Shown piece after piece: positions 22,285-33,263 of a stretch of 64,000 nucleotides of DNA. This DNA is from Astrothelium macrocarpum (lineage: Eukaryota > Ascomycota > Dothideomycetes > Trypetheliales > Trypetheliaceae), in contig JAGEMR010000027.1 of the NCBI GenBank assembly GCA_021030915.1, forward strand, positions 62,001 to 126,000, written 5' to 3'. Under the pieces are notes generated by a model. The model had not been told where the DNA came from and did no database searches. It saw nothing but the letters and a program-made list of their open reading frames with translations. A program made the position numbers and the translations under genes. How positions within the stretch are numbered: position 1 is the first letter of the stretch; each line of letters starts with the position of its first letter.

Positions 22285-24381
22285 TCAATCACAAGCACAG
22301 TTGCTACCTCCTTTCTCCTTTGCGCCTCCAAATGCTAACCTACTCACGCCATCTACAACAGCCTTCACCCCTCCGGTTAAGCCTCCGTTCTTGACCTGAC
22401 TCGGACTCACCGAATAACTCGGCGGCACATCCAACGCCGGATTCCGCTCAAAGAAGTTCCTCGGCCGCAGCAGCAGCGTCATCGGCTCCGCCGGCATGAT
22501 GGGATAGTCCTCCGGGCTAGGGAAATGCGTAATGCCGAACGTGTGCCAGAGAACGACGTCGGTATTCTCAATGCTCGCATTTGGATCCTCGTCAATCCAC
22601 TGCGGTAGTCCCATGCTGGGTTCTCCCGATGTTTGTGGTACGTGCCTGCCCGCGGGATGGATCTGGGAATCTGAGTAGCGCGTGACGTGAACGGCGTGGC
22701 GAGCGAAGCCGGCGCGTTTCCAGACGAGACCGCCTTCTCTAGGGAGAAGTGCAGGTACCTCACGCGAGACGAGCTTGTAGGAGACGGGTTTGTGGGAATT
22801 GGGGTTGAGCTTGTTGGTATTGCTCATTTCCCATGTGCGAGAGGTGCTACCATCGTAATCTGCAACGCCGTCTGCAACAGTGCTGTACTTTGTCTTTTTG
22901 GCGTAAAAGGCATTGCCGTATTTGTTCTCTGTACTCCCTACTTCACCAGGGCCACGGGCAGCATCGACCTGGAAGATTGTGTTTGACGGACCGTCGATAT
23001 TCGGGTCAAGACGTAGACAGAAGAGATGCTGGTGGTTATGAGCGTTGACACCCGGGTAGACTTCCGTACCCCAACCTTCTGTATCCTCACCAGGGTTCAT
23101 GGCATACGTGTTGAGAATGCCAGTAAGTTTGATTTCGAGTTGAATGGTACCGTCTTGGTGGAAGATCCAGTATACGCAATATTCGTAGTTGGCTGCAGTG
23201 AAGACATGCGAAATTATCAATTTGCGTGCTCTCGTGACAGTCACAGAGTCGTCGCGAAAGTCGGTATGCTTGAAAAGAATTCCGGCATCTTCTTCATGGA
23301 CACAGATGGCGTTCTTAATGATTTGACTGGCACCCGCTCCGTTCACAAAAGCAGCGTCCATATAATGAATAGCCCCTTTACAATCACAGCCTAGGCTCAG
23401 GCTATTTGTCATGTAGCCGCCTCCGTACTCGCCAAGATCAAATGCATGCTTCCGGTGATGAGGGTGTTCAGGATTGCCATAAGGCACGACCATTTCTGCC
23501 AACGACAAACGATAGAAGACTCCACGCTCGTTCCCTTTGTCATTGTACGTAATGTTGCTTAGAACAATGCCTTCGCGGTAGTTGAAACCCACATGAACTT
23601 TCCAATTCTGCCAACTGATAACTCTCCCCTCAACAGTAAATGAGACCCCCTCTGGCTGCGAAATGTATATTGGCTTCAAGTCATTCCGGTACCCACCTTC
23701 TGCCTCTATGGCTGCACTATGGTAGTTGTTGGCGGGCGCTTTGTTGATCGGTCTCCGCACCTTTGGTACATCAATGTGGATGATCTCCTTGGTGTCTGCA
23801 TTAAAGATGGGACAAAAGTCGAGTGGATAGGTATATTGCGAATCATCAATATGGGGTCGATAATACATCAAGGCCTGCTGCAAGCGTATCTTGTTTCCAA
23901 ATCGTTCGTCATAGCCAATGGTCCAGGGATCACAATAGACCTTGTGCATATCCTCCAGTGGAATACCAATGATTCCGCATTGCTCAATGACCTTTGGATC
24001 ATTCCTTGCAATGCCTTCAACAATTTGTAAATCTTCCATGGAAATAAGCGGTTGCACTCCCTCAGTGAATTCCCATTTGATGATTTTCTCTTCTTCCAAG
24101 TCAACCAAGCCATCATAGACCTTGCTTCCTCTACCAATGGCAACAACGTCGGCTACTCGGTGCGGTCGGGGAAAACCATCTGGATTTTCAAGCCATGCCA
24201 TCATCTCCTGTTTTCTAGGTTCCCAAAGCGTAACAGCATTGAACATGAGTGAATCATGTTCTTTTCGGACAATGGCAACGGCACGCTCTATCTCAGTCTC
24301 TGTTAATGGGTCAAAAGGATGAGGCGGTGGGAGCTGCCCAGTGACATGCGACGCCATTTGCTTCAATCGTTCAAGCGTCAT
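22285..24381 (-). CDS. Copper-containing primary amine oxidase
   Basis: Single exon, 698 aa from ATG 24381 (MTLERLKQM). It oxidatively deaminates primary amines to aldehyde, ammonia and hydrogen peroxide. N2/N3-type domains occupy the first 230 residues and the catalytic beta-sandwich the rest. The catalytic base Asp is in HAFDLGEYGGGY (about residue 315). The topaquinone precursor Tyr is in TAANYEYCVYW (about 399). Copper ligands are the two His in NAHNHQH (about 448 and 450) and the His of THFPSPEDYPIMP. Length and motif order are complete, so it should be active. There is no N-terminal signal or obvious peroxisomal tripeptide. It is divergent from the amidase across a 987-bp region, a pairing that suits amine/amide nitrogen use. 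Confidence 0.95.
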   Translation of the reverse strand: MTLERLKQMASHVTGQLPPPHPFDPLTETEIERAVAIVRKEHDSLMFNAVTLWEPRKQEMMAWLENPDGFPRPHRVADVVAIGRGSKVYDGLVDLEEEKIIKWEFTEGVQPLISMEDLQIVEGIARNDPKVIEQCGIIGIPLEDMHKVYCDPWTIGYDERFGNKIRLQQALMYYRPHIDDSQYTYPLDFCPIFNADTKEIIHIDVPKVRRPINKAPANNYHSAAIEAEGGYRNDLKPIYISQPEGVSFTVEGRVISWQNWKVHVGFNYREGIVLSNITYNDKGNERGVFYRLSLAEMVVPYGNPEHPHHRKHAFDLGEYGGGYMTNSLSLGCDCKGAIHYMDAAFVNGAGASQIIKNAICVHEEDAGILFKHTDFRDDSVTVTRARKLIISHVFTAANYEYCVYWIFHQDGTIQLEIKLTGILNTYAMNPGEDTEGWGTEVYPGVNAHNHQHLFCLRLDPNIDGPSNTIFQVDAARGPGEVGSTENKYGNAFYAKKTKYSTVADGVADYDGSTSRTWEMSNTNKLNPNSHKPVSYKLVSREVPALLPREGGLVWKRAGFARHAVHVTRYSDSQIHPAGRHVPQTSGEPSMGLPQWIDEDPNASIENTDVVLWHTFGITHFPSPEDYPIMPAEPMTLLLRPRNFFERNPALDVPPSYSVSPSQVKNGGLTGGVKAVVDGVSRLAFGGAKEKGGSNCACD

Positions 24382-25368
24382 GATGGCAAAATTAAGTCCT
24401 TTCAAGCTCTAGAGCTTTTTTGCGAAAATCTTTGAGGCGCGCGGAAGCTTTGTTGCGATGGACTTGAGCAGAGAAAAGTGAAAAGAATGAAAAAGTGCAC
24501 CTACAGCTTTGGATGATCTGATGCCGCGCTCAAGATTATCTGCAACTGACGCGGGTTATAGCTATATGTCACCCAAGAGGGGCTATCAATTCTAATGTGT
24601 GGCGTGCCTGCATAAGAGCGATAAGAGCTTGAACCCCTCCCCAGATCTGGATTCGAAATCCCTTCACGCTATCCCTATTTTGGGTACGCGAACCGGTGGG
24701 GAGGGCCTGGCATTATTCAATAGCGACTATCAAGACACTGGGTCATTACGCTGACCGCACAAATGGTTCTTCGTACGTGTCTTGGTAGAATTGATGAGGG
24801 TGTTGTATGCAGTAGCGCAGAACAAGACCACATAGAGGTGAAAAGGATATTCTGGTCTGTGCTTCTTTGCCAGCGTCTTGCATGGGAATTGACTACGGGG
24901 AAAATCCGTTGAGATCATAATATCGATTTCACAATATCAAGAGCGAGTGTTCTGCCATTCCAGAACATAGATGGACGAGAGAATACTAGCGACTCTGGAT
25001 CATCAAAGAGGATGACATGGAGAATAGAGATGGAGTTCCTACGTGTTGAGCAGCAACCTTATGAAGCTATCCCCAGTCGGGAAAGTCTTGCGTTAACATA
25101 AGGCATAGGACCACTTTTCTCTGACGCCATATGCTGCTTGGTATATCCTTTGTGGTAGTCGCAAGGCATGAAGTAACTGTGAACACATTATTACCTCGTA
25201 AAACCCGGGGTTTAAGTGATTGGACGCCGATACAGAGCTCGTGTTGTTTTCACAGAAGAGTAGTGGTGCATTGGTCCATCTTATTTTGATGGGAAAAACA
25301 AAACACTTCTACTGATAAATTTCTTCCAAGAATCTTCAGGCCTCAACATTAAGTATTCGCAGGTCAAC
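24382..25368. promoter_or_regulatory. Divergent promoter, amine oxidase / amidase
   Basis: This is a 987-bp shared upstream region. GATA-type sites fitting the fungal HGATAR nitrogen-regulator consensus are present: TTATCT near 24535, CGATAAG near 24610 and TGATAA near 25311. Binding by an AreA/Nit2-like factor is inference; single GATA sites are common by chance. There is no gene inside. Confidence 0.4.
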
Positions 25369-27265
25369 ATGTCGCTCTCTTCCGAATTAAAAGAACTCGC
25401 TCACAAGAAACGTGCCCTACAAGCATCATCGATACCTCCTGAATGGCGCCTTGATTCCATTCCTTCTTTCCTGAATAGCAATGATGTTATCTCCAACTGT
25501 GGAATCCTCTCCTCTCAAGAAATTGCAATCACTGATTGTAAAGATGCAAGAGCTCTTCGCGATAAGATGATCGAAAATAAAATGACTTGTCTTGCCATTA
25601 CCACAGCATACTGCAAACGTGCTGTCATAGCACAGCAGCTGATAGGATGTTGTACTGAGATGTTCTTTGAGCGTGCTCTAGAAAGAGCAAAGGAACTGGA
25701 TCGAATATTGGCACAAACAGGAAGGCCAGCAGGCCCATTACATGGGGTTCCAGTATCAATCAAAGATTCATTCGATATCGAAGGAGTTGATACTACAATA
25801 GGTGGGTATTCACACGTCATATTCCTTCAGACAATCTGGGCTGCACATTGTTATAGTGTTGACGGAATCAAGGCTGGCTTGGTCTCATTGATAAGCCTGC
25901 GACATCCAACGCACCGGCCGTGGATATACTTCTATCTATGGGCGCCGTGCTCTTTGTCAAGAGCAACATCCCACAATCTCTGATGGTGCGTCATAAAATA
26001 GTCTGCGGTCAAGCTACTTACTATCTTGGACGGTTGGTGTTAATATGTTCTCACAGATGTCGGACTCCTACAACCACGTTTTTGGTCAATCCGTCAATGC
26101 CCTAAACAGAAATCTCATTTCCGGTGGTAGTTCCGGCGGAGAAGGTGCTCTTGTTGGATCTCACGCTTCTGTGATTGGCATTGGCACTGATATCGGCGGC
26201 TCAATCCGTATCCCTGCTACTCTGCAAGGTCTCTATGGGCTTATGCCAAGTGTAGGCCGTGTTCCCTACGAATCCTCAGCTAAGGAGCAAGAGTACATTG
26301 TCCTTCCTACAGCAGGACCTTTAACAAGCAGTATATCGAGTCTGGAGCTTTTCATGGAAGCGCTAATAGAGACAAGGCCGTGGGAGATGCACCCACGTTT
26401 GTTGCCGATTCCGTGGCGACAAGAATGGGCGAGTAAGCCAGAAGGGAAGTTGAAAGTCGCGTTCGTTTTTGACGATGGTGTTGTTAAACCTCAACCTCCC
26501 GTGACAAGAGCAGTAATATCTGTAGCAGAGAAGCTGAAAAAGGCAGGACATGAAGGTAAGTATTTCGGCGATATCTCGTATGGTGATGGATACTCATGAA
26601 TCCAGTTGTTGAGTGGGACGCGAGTACACACATTGAAGCAGTCCACATGTGGGACAAGGCTGTAAAAGCGGACGGTGGGAGAAAATGTCGTGATTACTGT
26701 GATTTAATTGGAGAGCCACTTATTGAAGGTATGGTTGTGGGCACGCCAGAAGATGAGCTTACTGTTGTCCAACGCCAAGAAGTATGCAAATTCCTCTTCC
26801 CAGCCTGTTTGACGTTGCTAAACGTGCAAAGCTTGGCTCTCGAAAGCTTGAATATGAGAAAAAATTCCTCAAATGGTGGAATGAAAAGGGTATTGACGCC
26901 CTGATAATGCCAGTTATGCCGTGGGTTAATTATCCACCAAAAGTTTGGGTCAAAAGCAAGCAGTGGTTAGGGTATACTGCTATTTGGAATTTCCTCAACT
27001 TCACGTCACTGGCAGTACCCGTTACCAAAGTCGACCCAGAAGTTGATGCAGCCCATGTGGATTCTTCTGAACCACGCAATGAGTCGGATGAATTCAATCT
27101 TCGGCAGTGTAAGGGATGCGCCTTTTTAAGACAAATTTGAACTGATTGATGATAGATGATTTAGAGCTGGTGAAAGGAATGCCTATCGGCGTACAAATCG
27201 TGACTGGGCGTTTTGGCGAAGAAAAAGCGATAGGAATTGCGAAGCTTCTCGAAAGTCTGGCATAA
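25369..27265 (+). CDS. Amidase-signature enzyme, apparently frameshifted
   Basis: Exons: 25369-25801, 25873-25985, 26057-26555, 26606 to about 26780, then (in another frame) about 26780-27108, and 27156-27265. The amidase-signature triad is present: Lys in HGVPVSIKDSF, then GGSSGGEG, then GIGTDIGGSIRIPA with the nucleophile Ser. The C-terminal AIWNFLNFTSLAVPV and GMPIGVQIV segments are also family-typical. Between 26757 and 26810 the reading frame changes by one base (ELTVVQRQE in one frame, SLFDVAKRAK in the next). I find no intron with usable sites that repairs it. The gene may be a recent pseudogene, or a base may be missing in the assembly. The family hydrolyses acetamide and other amides. 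No signal peptide. Confidence 0.8.
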
Positions 27266-27833
27266 TACGCGCGAGAAGTGATTCTGGAGTTCGGTGCAGT
27301 ACTCACATGCCAGTAACTATGTCATGTCAACGAGGTATTGAAAACAGAATATTATCATAGCGTTTCTTCTCGGAATAGTTTCTCCACAGATGCCCCCTGT
27401 AGTTGCCCATTTGTTCTTTACACGTAAAGATGCTACTCAGGTTTCTCTATTTTCCAAAGCTACCCACCGTTCTATAGTCATTTTGAGCTGCAAGATTCAC
27501 ACACTGCAGTCCAAGAGCTTAGCATTGTTGCTTCCACCGAAGCACTTTGTGTAAGAAAATCACATGATGATAAGGATATGCCAGCTGCTAAGATCACAAG
27601 CAAATCACGTCGGCTTCTAGGTCAATGGACGAGTGTTGGCATGAAGCTAAGACGGGTTACGTCATCCGCCAAACGCTGCACACCACAACAGCTTTCATTT
27701 GTTTCATCTCTCCACCCATTTCCTCACCGCAGGATATAGCCTCATCTGCCGCCTGCATAATCTTGCTGACGCACCAAGCTTTTTGCTTCCTCGTTTCAGC
27801 TTCGCCAATTGCTTGAAATATACAATCGCCGCC
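27266..27833. other. Intergenic, YOP1 promoter
   Basis: No gene seen. The C/T-rich stretch at about 27690-27810 is probably the core promoter and leader of the YOP1-type gene. Confidence 0.5.
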
Positions 27834-28811
27834 ATGTCAAGCCAACAAGGAGGAGCCTCGTATCCCGAGCAGATTCAGCATCACATTTCTCAGCTCGATA
27901 AGGAGGTATGTGATCCAAATACCATCTATTATTTCCACAGTATTGATAAAACACTTCTTTGGTTTTGCTTGTTATCCGAAAAGCGCGCCCGAGGTTGATA
28001 TGAAATCACTGACAAAGTTTATGGTAGCTCTCGAAATACCCAGCCTTGAACAATCTTGAGAGGCAGACCACTGTGCCAAAGGTCTACGCAGTTTTGGGTC
28101 TCGCCGCCATATACCTCTTCCTCATCATCTTCAATCTTGGTAGCGCATTTCTCGTCAATATCGCCGGTTTCCTTATTCCTGGCTACTACTCACTTGAGGC
28201 TTTGTTTACGTCTGGAAAGGCCGATGATACTCAGGTCAGTAATTTGTAGGGATGGATACATTAGGCTCCTTTGCAAACTGGTTTCTTTCTTGATTGACCA
28301 AAGTGCTAACTGTTATGTAGTGGTTGACAGTATGTCCGCCCTCTCCCTAATTCTTCCTGGAGCGTTAATCTAGGCACGTGACTGATCTTATCTCCAGTAC
28401 TGGGTTGTCTATGCTTTCTTAACGTATGACTCTCAATTCGTTTGCTTTGTGAGATGGTCACTGATCGCATCTAGTGTCTTCGAGAGCGCCATCAACGCTA
28501 CCTATTGGTTCCGTAAGACGTCATCTATCCTCATATTATTCGTAAACACTGATAAATTAGCCTTCTACTACACCTTCAAGTTCGTCCTTGTCCTATGGAT
28601 GGCTCTTCCCCAGACTGGGTATGCAATGACATCTAATGCTCTAAACCGCTTTCGCACAAGCTGACAATTGCATTCCAGTGGTGCGCAAATCATCTTCCGC
28701 TCCTTCATCCAGCCAGTCTTTGCTCGTTTCTTCACAGGTAGTGGATCCACCTCCTCCAGCCTTCGTTCACAGGCTGATCGCGCCTATGCAGAGAAACCTC
28801 ACGGCCAGTAA
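27834..28811 (+). CDS. YOP1: YOP1-type ER membrane-shaping protein (TB2/DP1/HVA22)
   Basis: Seven exons: 27834-27905, 28028-28234, 28321-28329, 28398-28423, 28475-28512, 28561-28618 and 28679-28811; 180 aa, normal for the family. The protein inserts hairpins in the ER membrane and curves tubules, with reticulons and Sey1/atlastin-type partners. Family features: an N-terminal amphipathic segment (YPEQIQHHISQLDKELSKYPALNN), hydrophobic hairpins (YAVLGLAAIYLFLIIFNLG, FLVNIAGFLIPGYYSLEAL), then DDTQWLTYWVVYAFLTVFES and FYYTFKFVLVLWMALPQTGGAQIIF. Exon 3 is only 9 nt (Trp-Leu-Thr), and skipping it would still keep frame. The ending with a Ser-rich tail and AYAEKPHGQ is typical of filamentous fungi. 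Confidence 0.93.
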
Positions 28812-29529
28812 AGACATGACTTGGAAAAATAGGAACAACCTCTTGGCAAGCTTTATGATCTGACATGTTCCCGCTCATACCCTGATGTGATAGAAAGGCA
28901 AACTACGATATGAGTGGAAGGCAATCTTGTTTGACAGCGACAACCTTATACGACGTTTCGATGGTAGAGTTGGGGACGGGGGTAAAGGGGAAGAGAAATG
29001 CGAATGGGGGACTTTCTTTCAGATGACAGCGAGACTTTCCAGTGCGCTTGTAGTATTCTGTTCGATGACCGGAGTAGTGTGGCAATTTACTGAGCAGACG
29101 CTATTTGGAGCTAAACGAGTCTGCTTGCATTTTATCGCCTCTTTAAAAATTGCTGAACATCGTGACATTTAAACACTTCGAGTTTCCAGCAACATCAGAC
29201 TCTATGATGACACGCGCTACCATTAAGGCCATGTCCGAGTTGCCAGAGAAAGAACAGTAAAATAGATGCTTCGCTCTATTCAACTTTTGCCCCATAATTG
29301 AGGACGATTGCTGTATCAGAAGTGACGTCCTGAATACAATATCACGAAAACGCCGACGCATTTTGGACTCAACAAGCCGTACTAGAATTTTGGCGCAGAG
29401 TGTTCTCAATTCGTCGGTTCTCGAAGTGCAGTTCAAAGTATGTACAACTGCCAACCTTTTGCACTGGCACATTTATTACTCCTAACTCCGTTTTCGATGC
29501 GAAATTGATCCAAGATGGCCTGATTTATA
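28812..29529. other. Convergent intergenic region
   Basis: 3' flanks of the YOP1-type gene and the NDUFB3-type gene. I see no gene or repeat. Confidence 0.5.
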
Positions 29530-29856
29530 TCAATGGTGTCCACTCTCGCCATGTCCATGCTCTGGCTTCGCTACCACGGCATCGTAGGCTAGATAGATAA
29601 TGAACGCGCCAGCTCCGAGACCAAATCCGGGGAAGGCTCCCTTGAAACGGGACCACCGGGAGAAAGGACCGCTGTAGCGCCATTGCTCACTGAAGTTGGA
29701 AAGAATGAGTACTGGGCTGAATTGATAGAAGTGGACAAACGAAGAACGAGAGGACCAGGAAGCTTACTTTCTGAACCATGGATCGTTTTTTGGCTGTCCT
29801 GCGGCGGCAATGAATTTCGCCCGGTCGAAGCCAGTGATACTCGTTTTGGGAGGCAT
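29530..29856 (-). CDS. NADH:ubiquinone oxidoreductase (complex I) NDUFB3/B12-type subunit
   Basis: Two exons on the minus strand, 29856-29768 and 29689-29530, with a 78-bp intron (GTAAGC ... TTCAG); 82 aa. It is an accessory subunit of the inner-membrane arm of mitochondrial complex I. Diagnostic sequence: SITGFDRAKF, NDPWFR, then across the intron NEQWRYSGPFSRWSRFKGAFPG, one transmembrane helix (GLGAGAFIIYLAYDAVV), and a His-rich end EHGHGESGHH. The length matches the family. A TTTTTTGCAG just before the ATG could close a 5'-UTR intron. It is divergent from CAF1 with a 414-bp gap. Confidence 0.9.
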
Positions 29857-30270
29857 GATTGGCCTGCAAAAAATTAATGAACCGCTCCAGAGCATGTATT
29901 GATTTGGAAAGCGGGAAATGCTTGCCTTGCCGAGAGGCTCTCGAGCAAGAAGGTATCGGATTGTCTCTATGGGAGAGGGCGTGGTTGCAGCAGAGGTTGG
30001 AGCTTGGGAGGTGCGTGGTGCAGGGGAGCTCTCGCACATGCACTCCATCTCTACCTGGTACTTAATCAACACTCGCCTCACATCTTCTCTTTCCTCGATT
30101 ACGCTTTCACACGTGTCGCCTGATCTGATCTTTATAAAGCCGTCTCCACTCTTCAATCACGAGTCTATTTAATTTTCCATATCTACCTCCATCACTTTGA
30201 CCACTGACGAAACTACGCCTTACATGCTATACAACGCGCTTACCAAAACTTCATCCACTCCACTCTCACT
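29857..30270. promoter_or_regulatory. Divergent promoter, NDUFB3-type / CAF1
   Basis: A 414-bp region between divergent start codons of two housekeeping genes. It is C/T-rich toward the CAF1 start. No element was identified with certainty. Confidence 0.5.
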
Positions 30271-32225
30271 ATGCCGCCAGCAGTAAATCGTTTTGGTCCT
30301 AATCACCTCTCAAATCCCTTCGCGCACATCGCTCCAGCTGGCCAAGGTCAAGGTCAAGGTCAAGGCCAAGGCATCCCTCAAACTTCACATCTCCCCCACC
30401 ATCAAAATCCACAACTACAGCAAAACCTTGGCGGCCATCCTGCCTTCGGTTCATCCCACAACAATGCAGTTAATCCATTCAGCATAGGAGGCGGAAATAA
30501 TGTCGGCCTGCAAGGTGGCTTCATGGGCGGTGCTGGTAGTGGAGCCGGGGGTGCTGGGGGCGGGCTTGGGGGAGGGGGAGGAGGGGGAGGAGGTTTGGGT
30601 GGAGGATTGGGTGGTGGAATAGGTGGAGGTAACATTGGAGGAGGTAATATGGGAAGTACAGGAGGTATGGGATTGGCGTCAAGGGAAGCACAATTAGCAT
30701 ATCAGCATGGTGCACAACTGCAGGAACAAGCAGCATTTAACTCAGCCGTGACAGGGGCAGGCCAGCAGAAGGGGGCGAGCTCAAGAATAAGAGAGGTGTG
30801 GAAGAGTAACCTGCAGTCGGAGATGGCCATATTAAGACAGTTGATCGATCGATATCCTTACGTTAGTTTGGTAAGTCGACTACGCCCTAGTCTTCGATGA
30901 GAGGAGGAAAATACCATGTGCTTCTCGACTGTGGTGTGGAACAGACCAGACAGCATGTATCAGGACTTGGGTTTTGCTCCATACGTTCAATAACTGACTT
31001 GTTTGATCTATAGGACACCGAATTCCCCGGTGTGGTTGCGAGACCAATGGGAAATTTCCCAACCAAAGCCGATTACCACTACCAAACGGTACGGTGTAAC
31101 GCAGACCTACTCAAAATAATACAACTTGGCATCACACTCTGGTCTCCTGAAGGTGAAGTTCCACCTCCACAACCAATACCCGGACTTACAACAGATCGAC
31201 CTGGCTTTACAATGGAGTCCAAATTATGCCCTTGCACATGGCAGTTCAACTTCCAATTTGATAAAGATGAAGATATGTACAATGAAGAGTCTGTCGATCT
31301 TCTTGCCAAGGCTGGATTGGACATCAACCGTTGTCAAGATCAAGGCATCGACCCAAAGGAATTCGGGTCTCTCCTCATTACCTCCGGCCTCGTCCTCAAT
31401 GACGACGTCCACTGGATCTCCTTCCACTCTGGCTACGACATTGCCTACCTCGTCAAACTCATGTACTGCAAACTCCTCCCCAAAGGCGAAGAAGAATTCT
31501 ACCGCCTCACTAAAACCTTCTTTCCCAACCTCTGGGACGCGAAATTCCTCCAACGCCAAGCCCAACGCATGATCCAAAACCAACAAGGCGCGCGCAACTC
31601 CTTCTCCCCACAATCTGCCACCGGCTCGCAAACCCCCCTCTCCCCACAAGCCGTCACCATCATCAACAACCTCGGCAGCAAATCCTCCCTGCAAGACCTC
31701 GCCGACGAGCTCGGCTGCCACCGCATCGGCGTCCCGCACTCCGCCGGCTCCGACGCCTGGCTCACGGGAATGGTCTTCTGGGCCATGCGCGCCAAGATCT
31801 TCGACGGCCACACCCCGGCGGAATTCGCGAACCAGATGTGGGGGCTCAACGGCGTCGCGCCGCCCGCCTCGGCGTCGGCGCAAGCCGCTGCGCTCGCGGT
31901 CCAGCAGCACCAGCAGCAGCAGCAGCAACAGCAGCAGCATGGCAATCAAGGCCCTGCGAGCGGTGCGCCGGGCATGAATGGCGGTGCGCCCATGGGTTAT
32001 CATACTGGCGGTACACCTGCCACGCACCGTAGCGAGGCGAGCAATGCGCCGAGCACGCCAACGACGAATCACCCGGGTTTGGCGGGTGCGGCGGGACACG
32101 GTGCGACGCCTGGGCCGCAGGGACATCATGGTGGTGGCGCGGGGGCGGGTGCTGGGGGTGGGTTTGGGACGATGACGCCGGGGCAAGGGGGAGGGGTGTT
32201 TGGGAACTTCCAGTATGGGAAATGA
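30271..32225 (+). CDS. POP2: CCR4-NOT deadenylase subunit CAF1/POP2
   Basis: Exons 30271-30870 and 31014-32225 (143-bp intron); 603 aa. This 3'-5' exonuclease shortens mRNA poly(A) tails within CCR4-NOT. The nuclease begins at REVWKSNLQSEMAILRQLIDRYPYVSL and continues directly into DTEFPGVVARP, which holds the first Asp and Glu of the DEDD set. HSGYDIAYL carries the third acidic residue and VPHSAGSDAWLT the fourth, so the active site is complete. A fungal-type insert (QGARNSFSPQSATGS) sits before LQDLADELG. The ends are low complexity: Gly-Gln repeats, then a long Gly-rich run in exon 1, and poly-Gln plus Gly/Ala after the domain. The 3' half is strikingly GC-rich. Confidence 0.96.
30340..30372 (+). 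repeat. POP2: GGTCAA hexanucleotide run (Gly-Gln)
   Basis: Tandem six-base units (GGCCAA/GGTCAA) encode GQGQGQGQGQG in the N-terminal low-complexity part of CAF1. Confidence 0.9.
31902..31937 (+). repeat. POP2: CAG/CAA run (poly-Gln)
   Basis: A triplet run encoding QQHQQQQQQQQQ in the C-terminal tail of CAF1. It is a likely length-variable microsatellite. Confidence 0.9.
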
Positions 32226-33263
32226 GGTTTTTTTTTTCCTCCTCTTTCTTTTTTCCCGAGCACGCACCCCGGCGTAGCCTCTGGATGAGGGGGGGAAAAG
32301 GTCTCTTTTAGATTCCGCCCTGAAGAGCATTGGCCATTTGGGGTTGGGAGGGGTTTCCGCCGTTGTAGAAGGAAGGGTGTATCATTATATCTACATGACA
32401 TTTATATTATCATCCGAATCCTCCTCCTCAAGTTCATACGTGCATTTGATATACTCTATTTTCTCCTCTCTCTGCTCATCCTCCGGACCCGACCACTTGC
32501 TCTCCTTTTCTTCCTCCAAATCTTTTCCTTTCGCGCCTGCTGAAACTCATGTATAGCAACAGATTCACTCCACACTCCCAAAACTTCCCTCTTCAGACGC
32601 CCAATCTTCTAATGCCCCGTCCATACTTTGGTCCCTGGCCCGGGCGCGGCCAACATCACCATCGCCGAGCACGCTCGAGCAACTTTCTCCGCGAGACTTG
32701 GGGAGCGGGTGATGTGTACTGGCGGGAGCGCTGGTGTAACGTGCAATGGTGGGAACAATGGTGGGATGAGCACTGGCGGAGGGAGCGAAGAACTCTTGGG
32801 AGGGGTTGGAGAGGCTCAGGAGGAGGGAGGCATTTCAGTACTGGGTGGTGATTAGCAGGATTGATAGGAAGGCCTTGTCTATTCTCTATTGAGCACTGTG
32901 TGGGCTTGCTATCGGCATTGGTATATGGAGCTACATTCATTTTCTTAGTTCAACGATACTGTTTCGGCAGCAGGCCTTTAGACGTATGTATTTGCAGCTC
33001 AAGAGTTGGGCACATTAGATTATCGAGCTAGTACGCGGAGACATTACACTGCCAGTGGGATGATACCTGGGTCTCGTTCATTCAACGATCGTGAGACGAG
33101 CGTCTTTTGACATAACTAATGATACACTCTTCAGTGGGTATGCTTTGCTCCGCATCCTTGTACAAATGCGTTGTCTACGCTCAACCATGCTTCAGTAGGT
33201 CCTCCGTAACAACCCTTCCGCCCAAAACTCCAAACACCTCCATGATGCTCAGAAAACACACGC
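32226..33263. other. Convergent intergenic region, possible small frame
   Basis: 3' flanks of CAF1 and SEC8. A T-rich tract follows the CAF1 stop. Two overlapping plus-strand frames (32549-32851, with ATG, Trp/Arg-rich; and 32628-32855, without ATG, Gly/Glu-rich) lie in a GC-rich patch; I cannot tell whether either is translated. Confidence 0.4.

Noticed and set aside
24595..24680. Possible tRNA (GCGTG ... GGATTCGAAATCC ... CACGC)
   Set aside because: Only five acceptor pairs form, the T loop is irregular and there is no A box; more likely chance.
26779..26800. 22-bp GTATGC...CCCAG as a mini-intron repairing the amidase
   Set aside because: Too short for splicing, and it does not restore the needed frame.
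31224..32330. Long minus-strand frame antisense to CAF1
   Set aside because: Artefact of GC-rich codon bias in the CAF1 exon; its composition is Arg-rich and meaningless.
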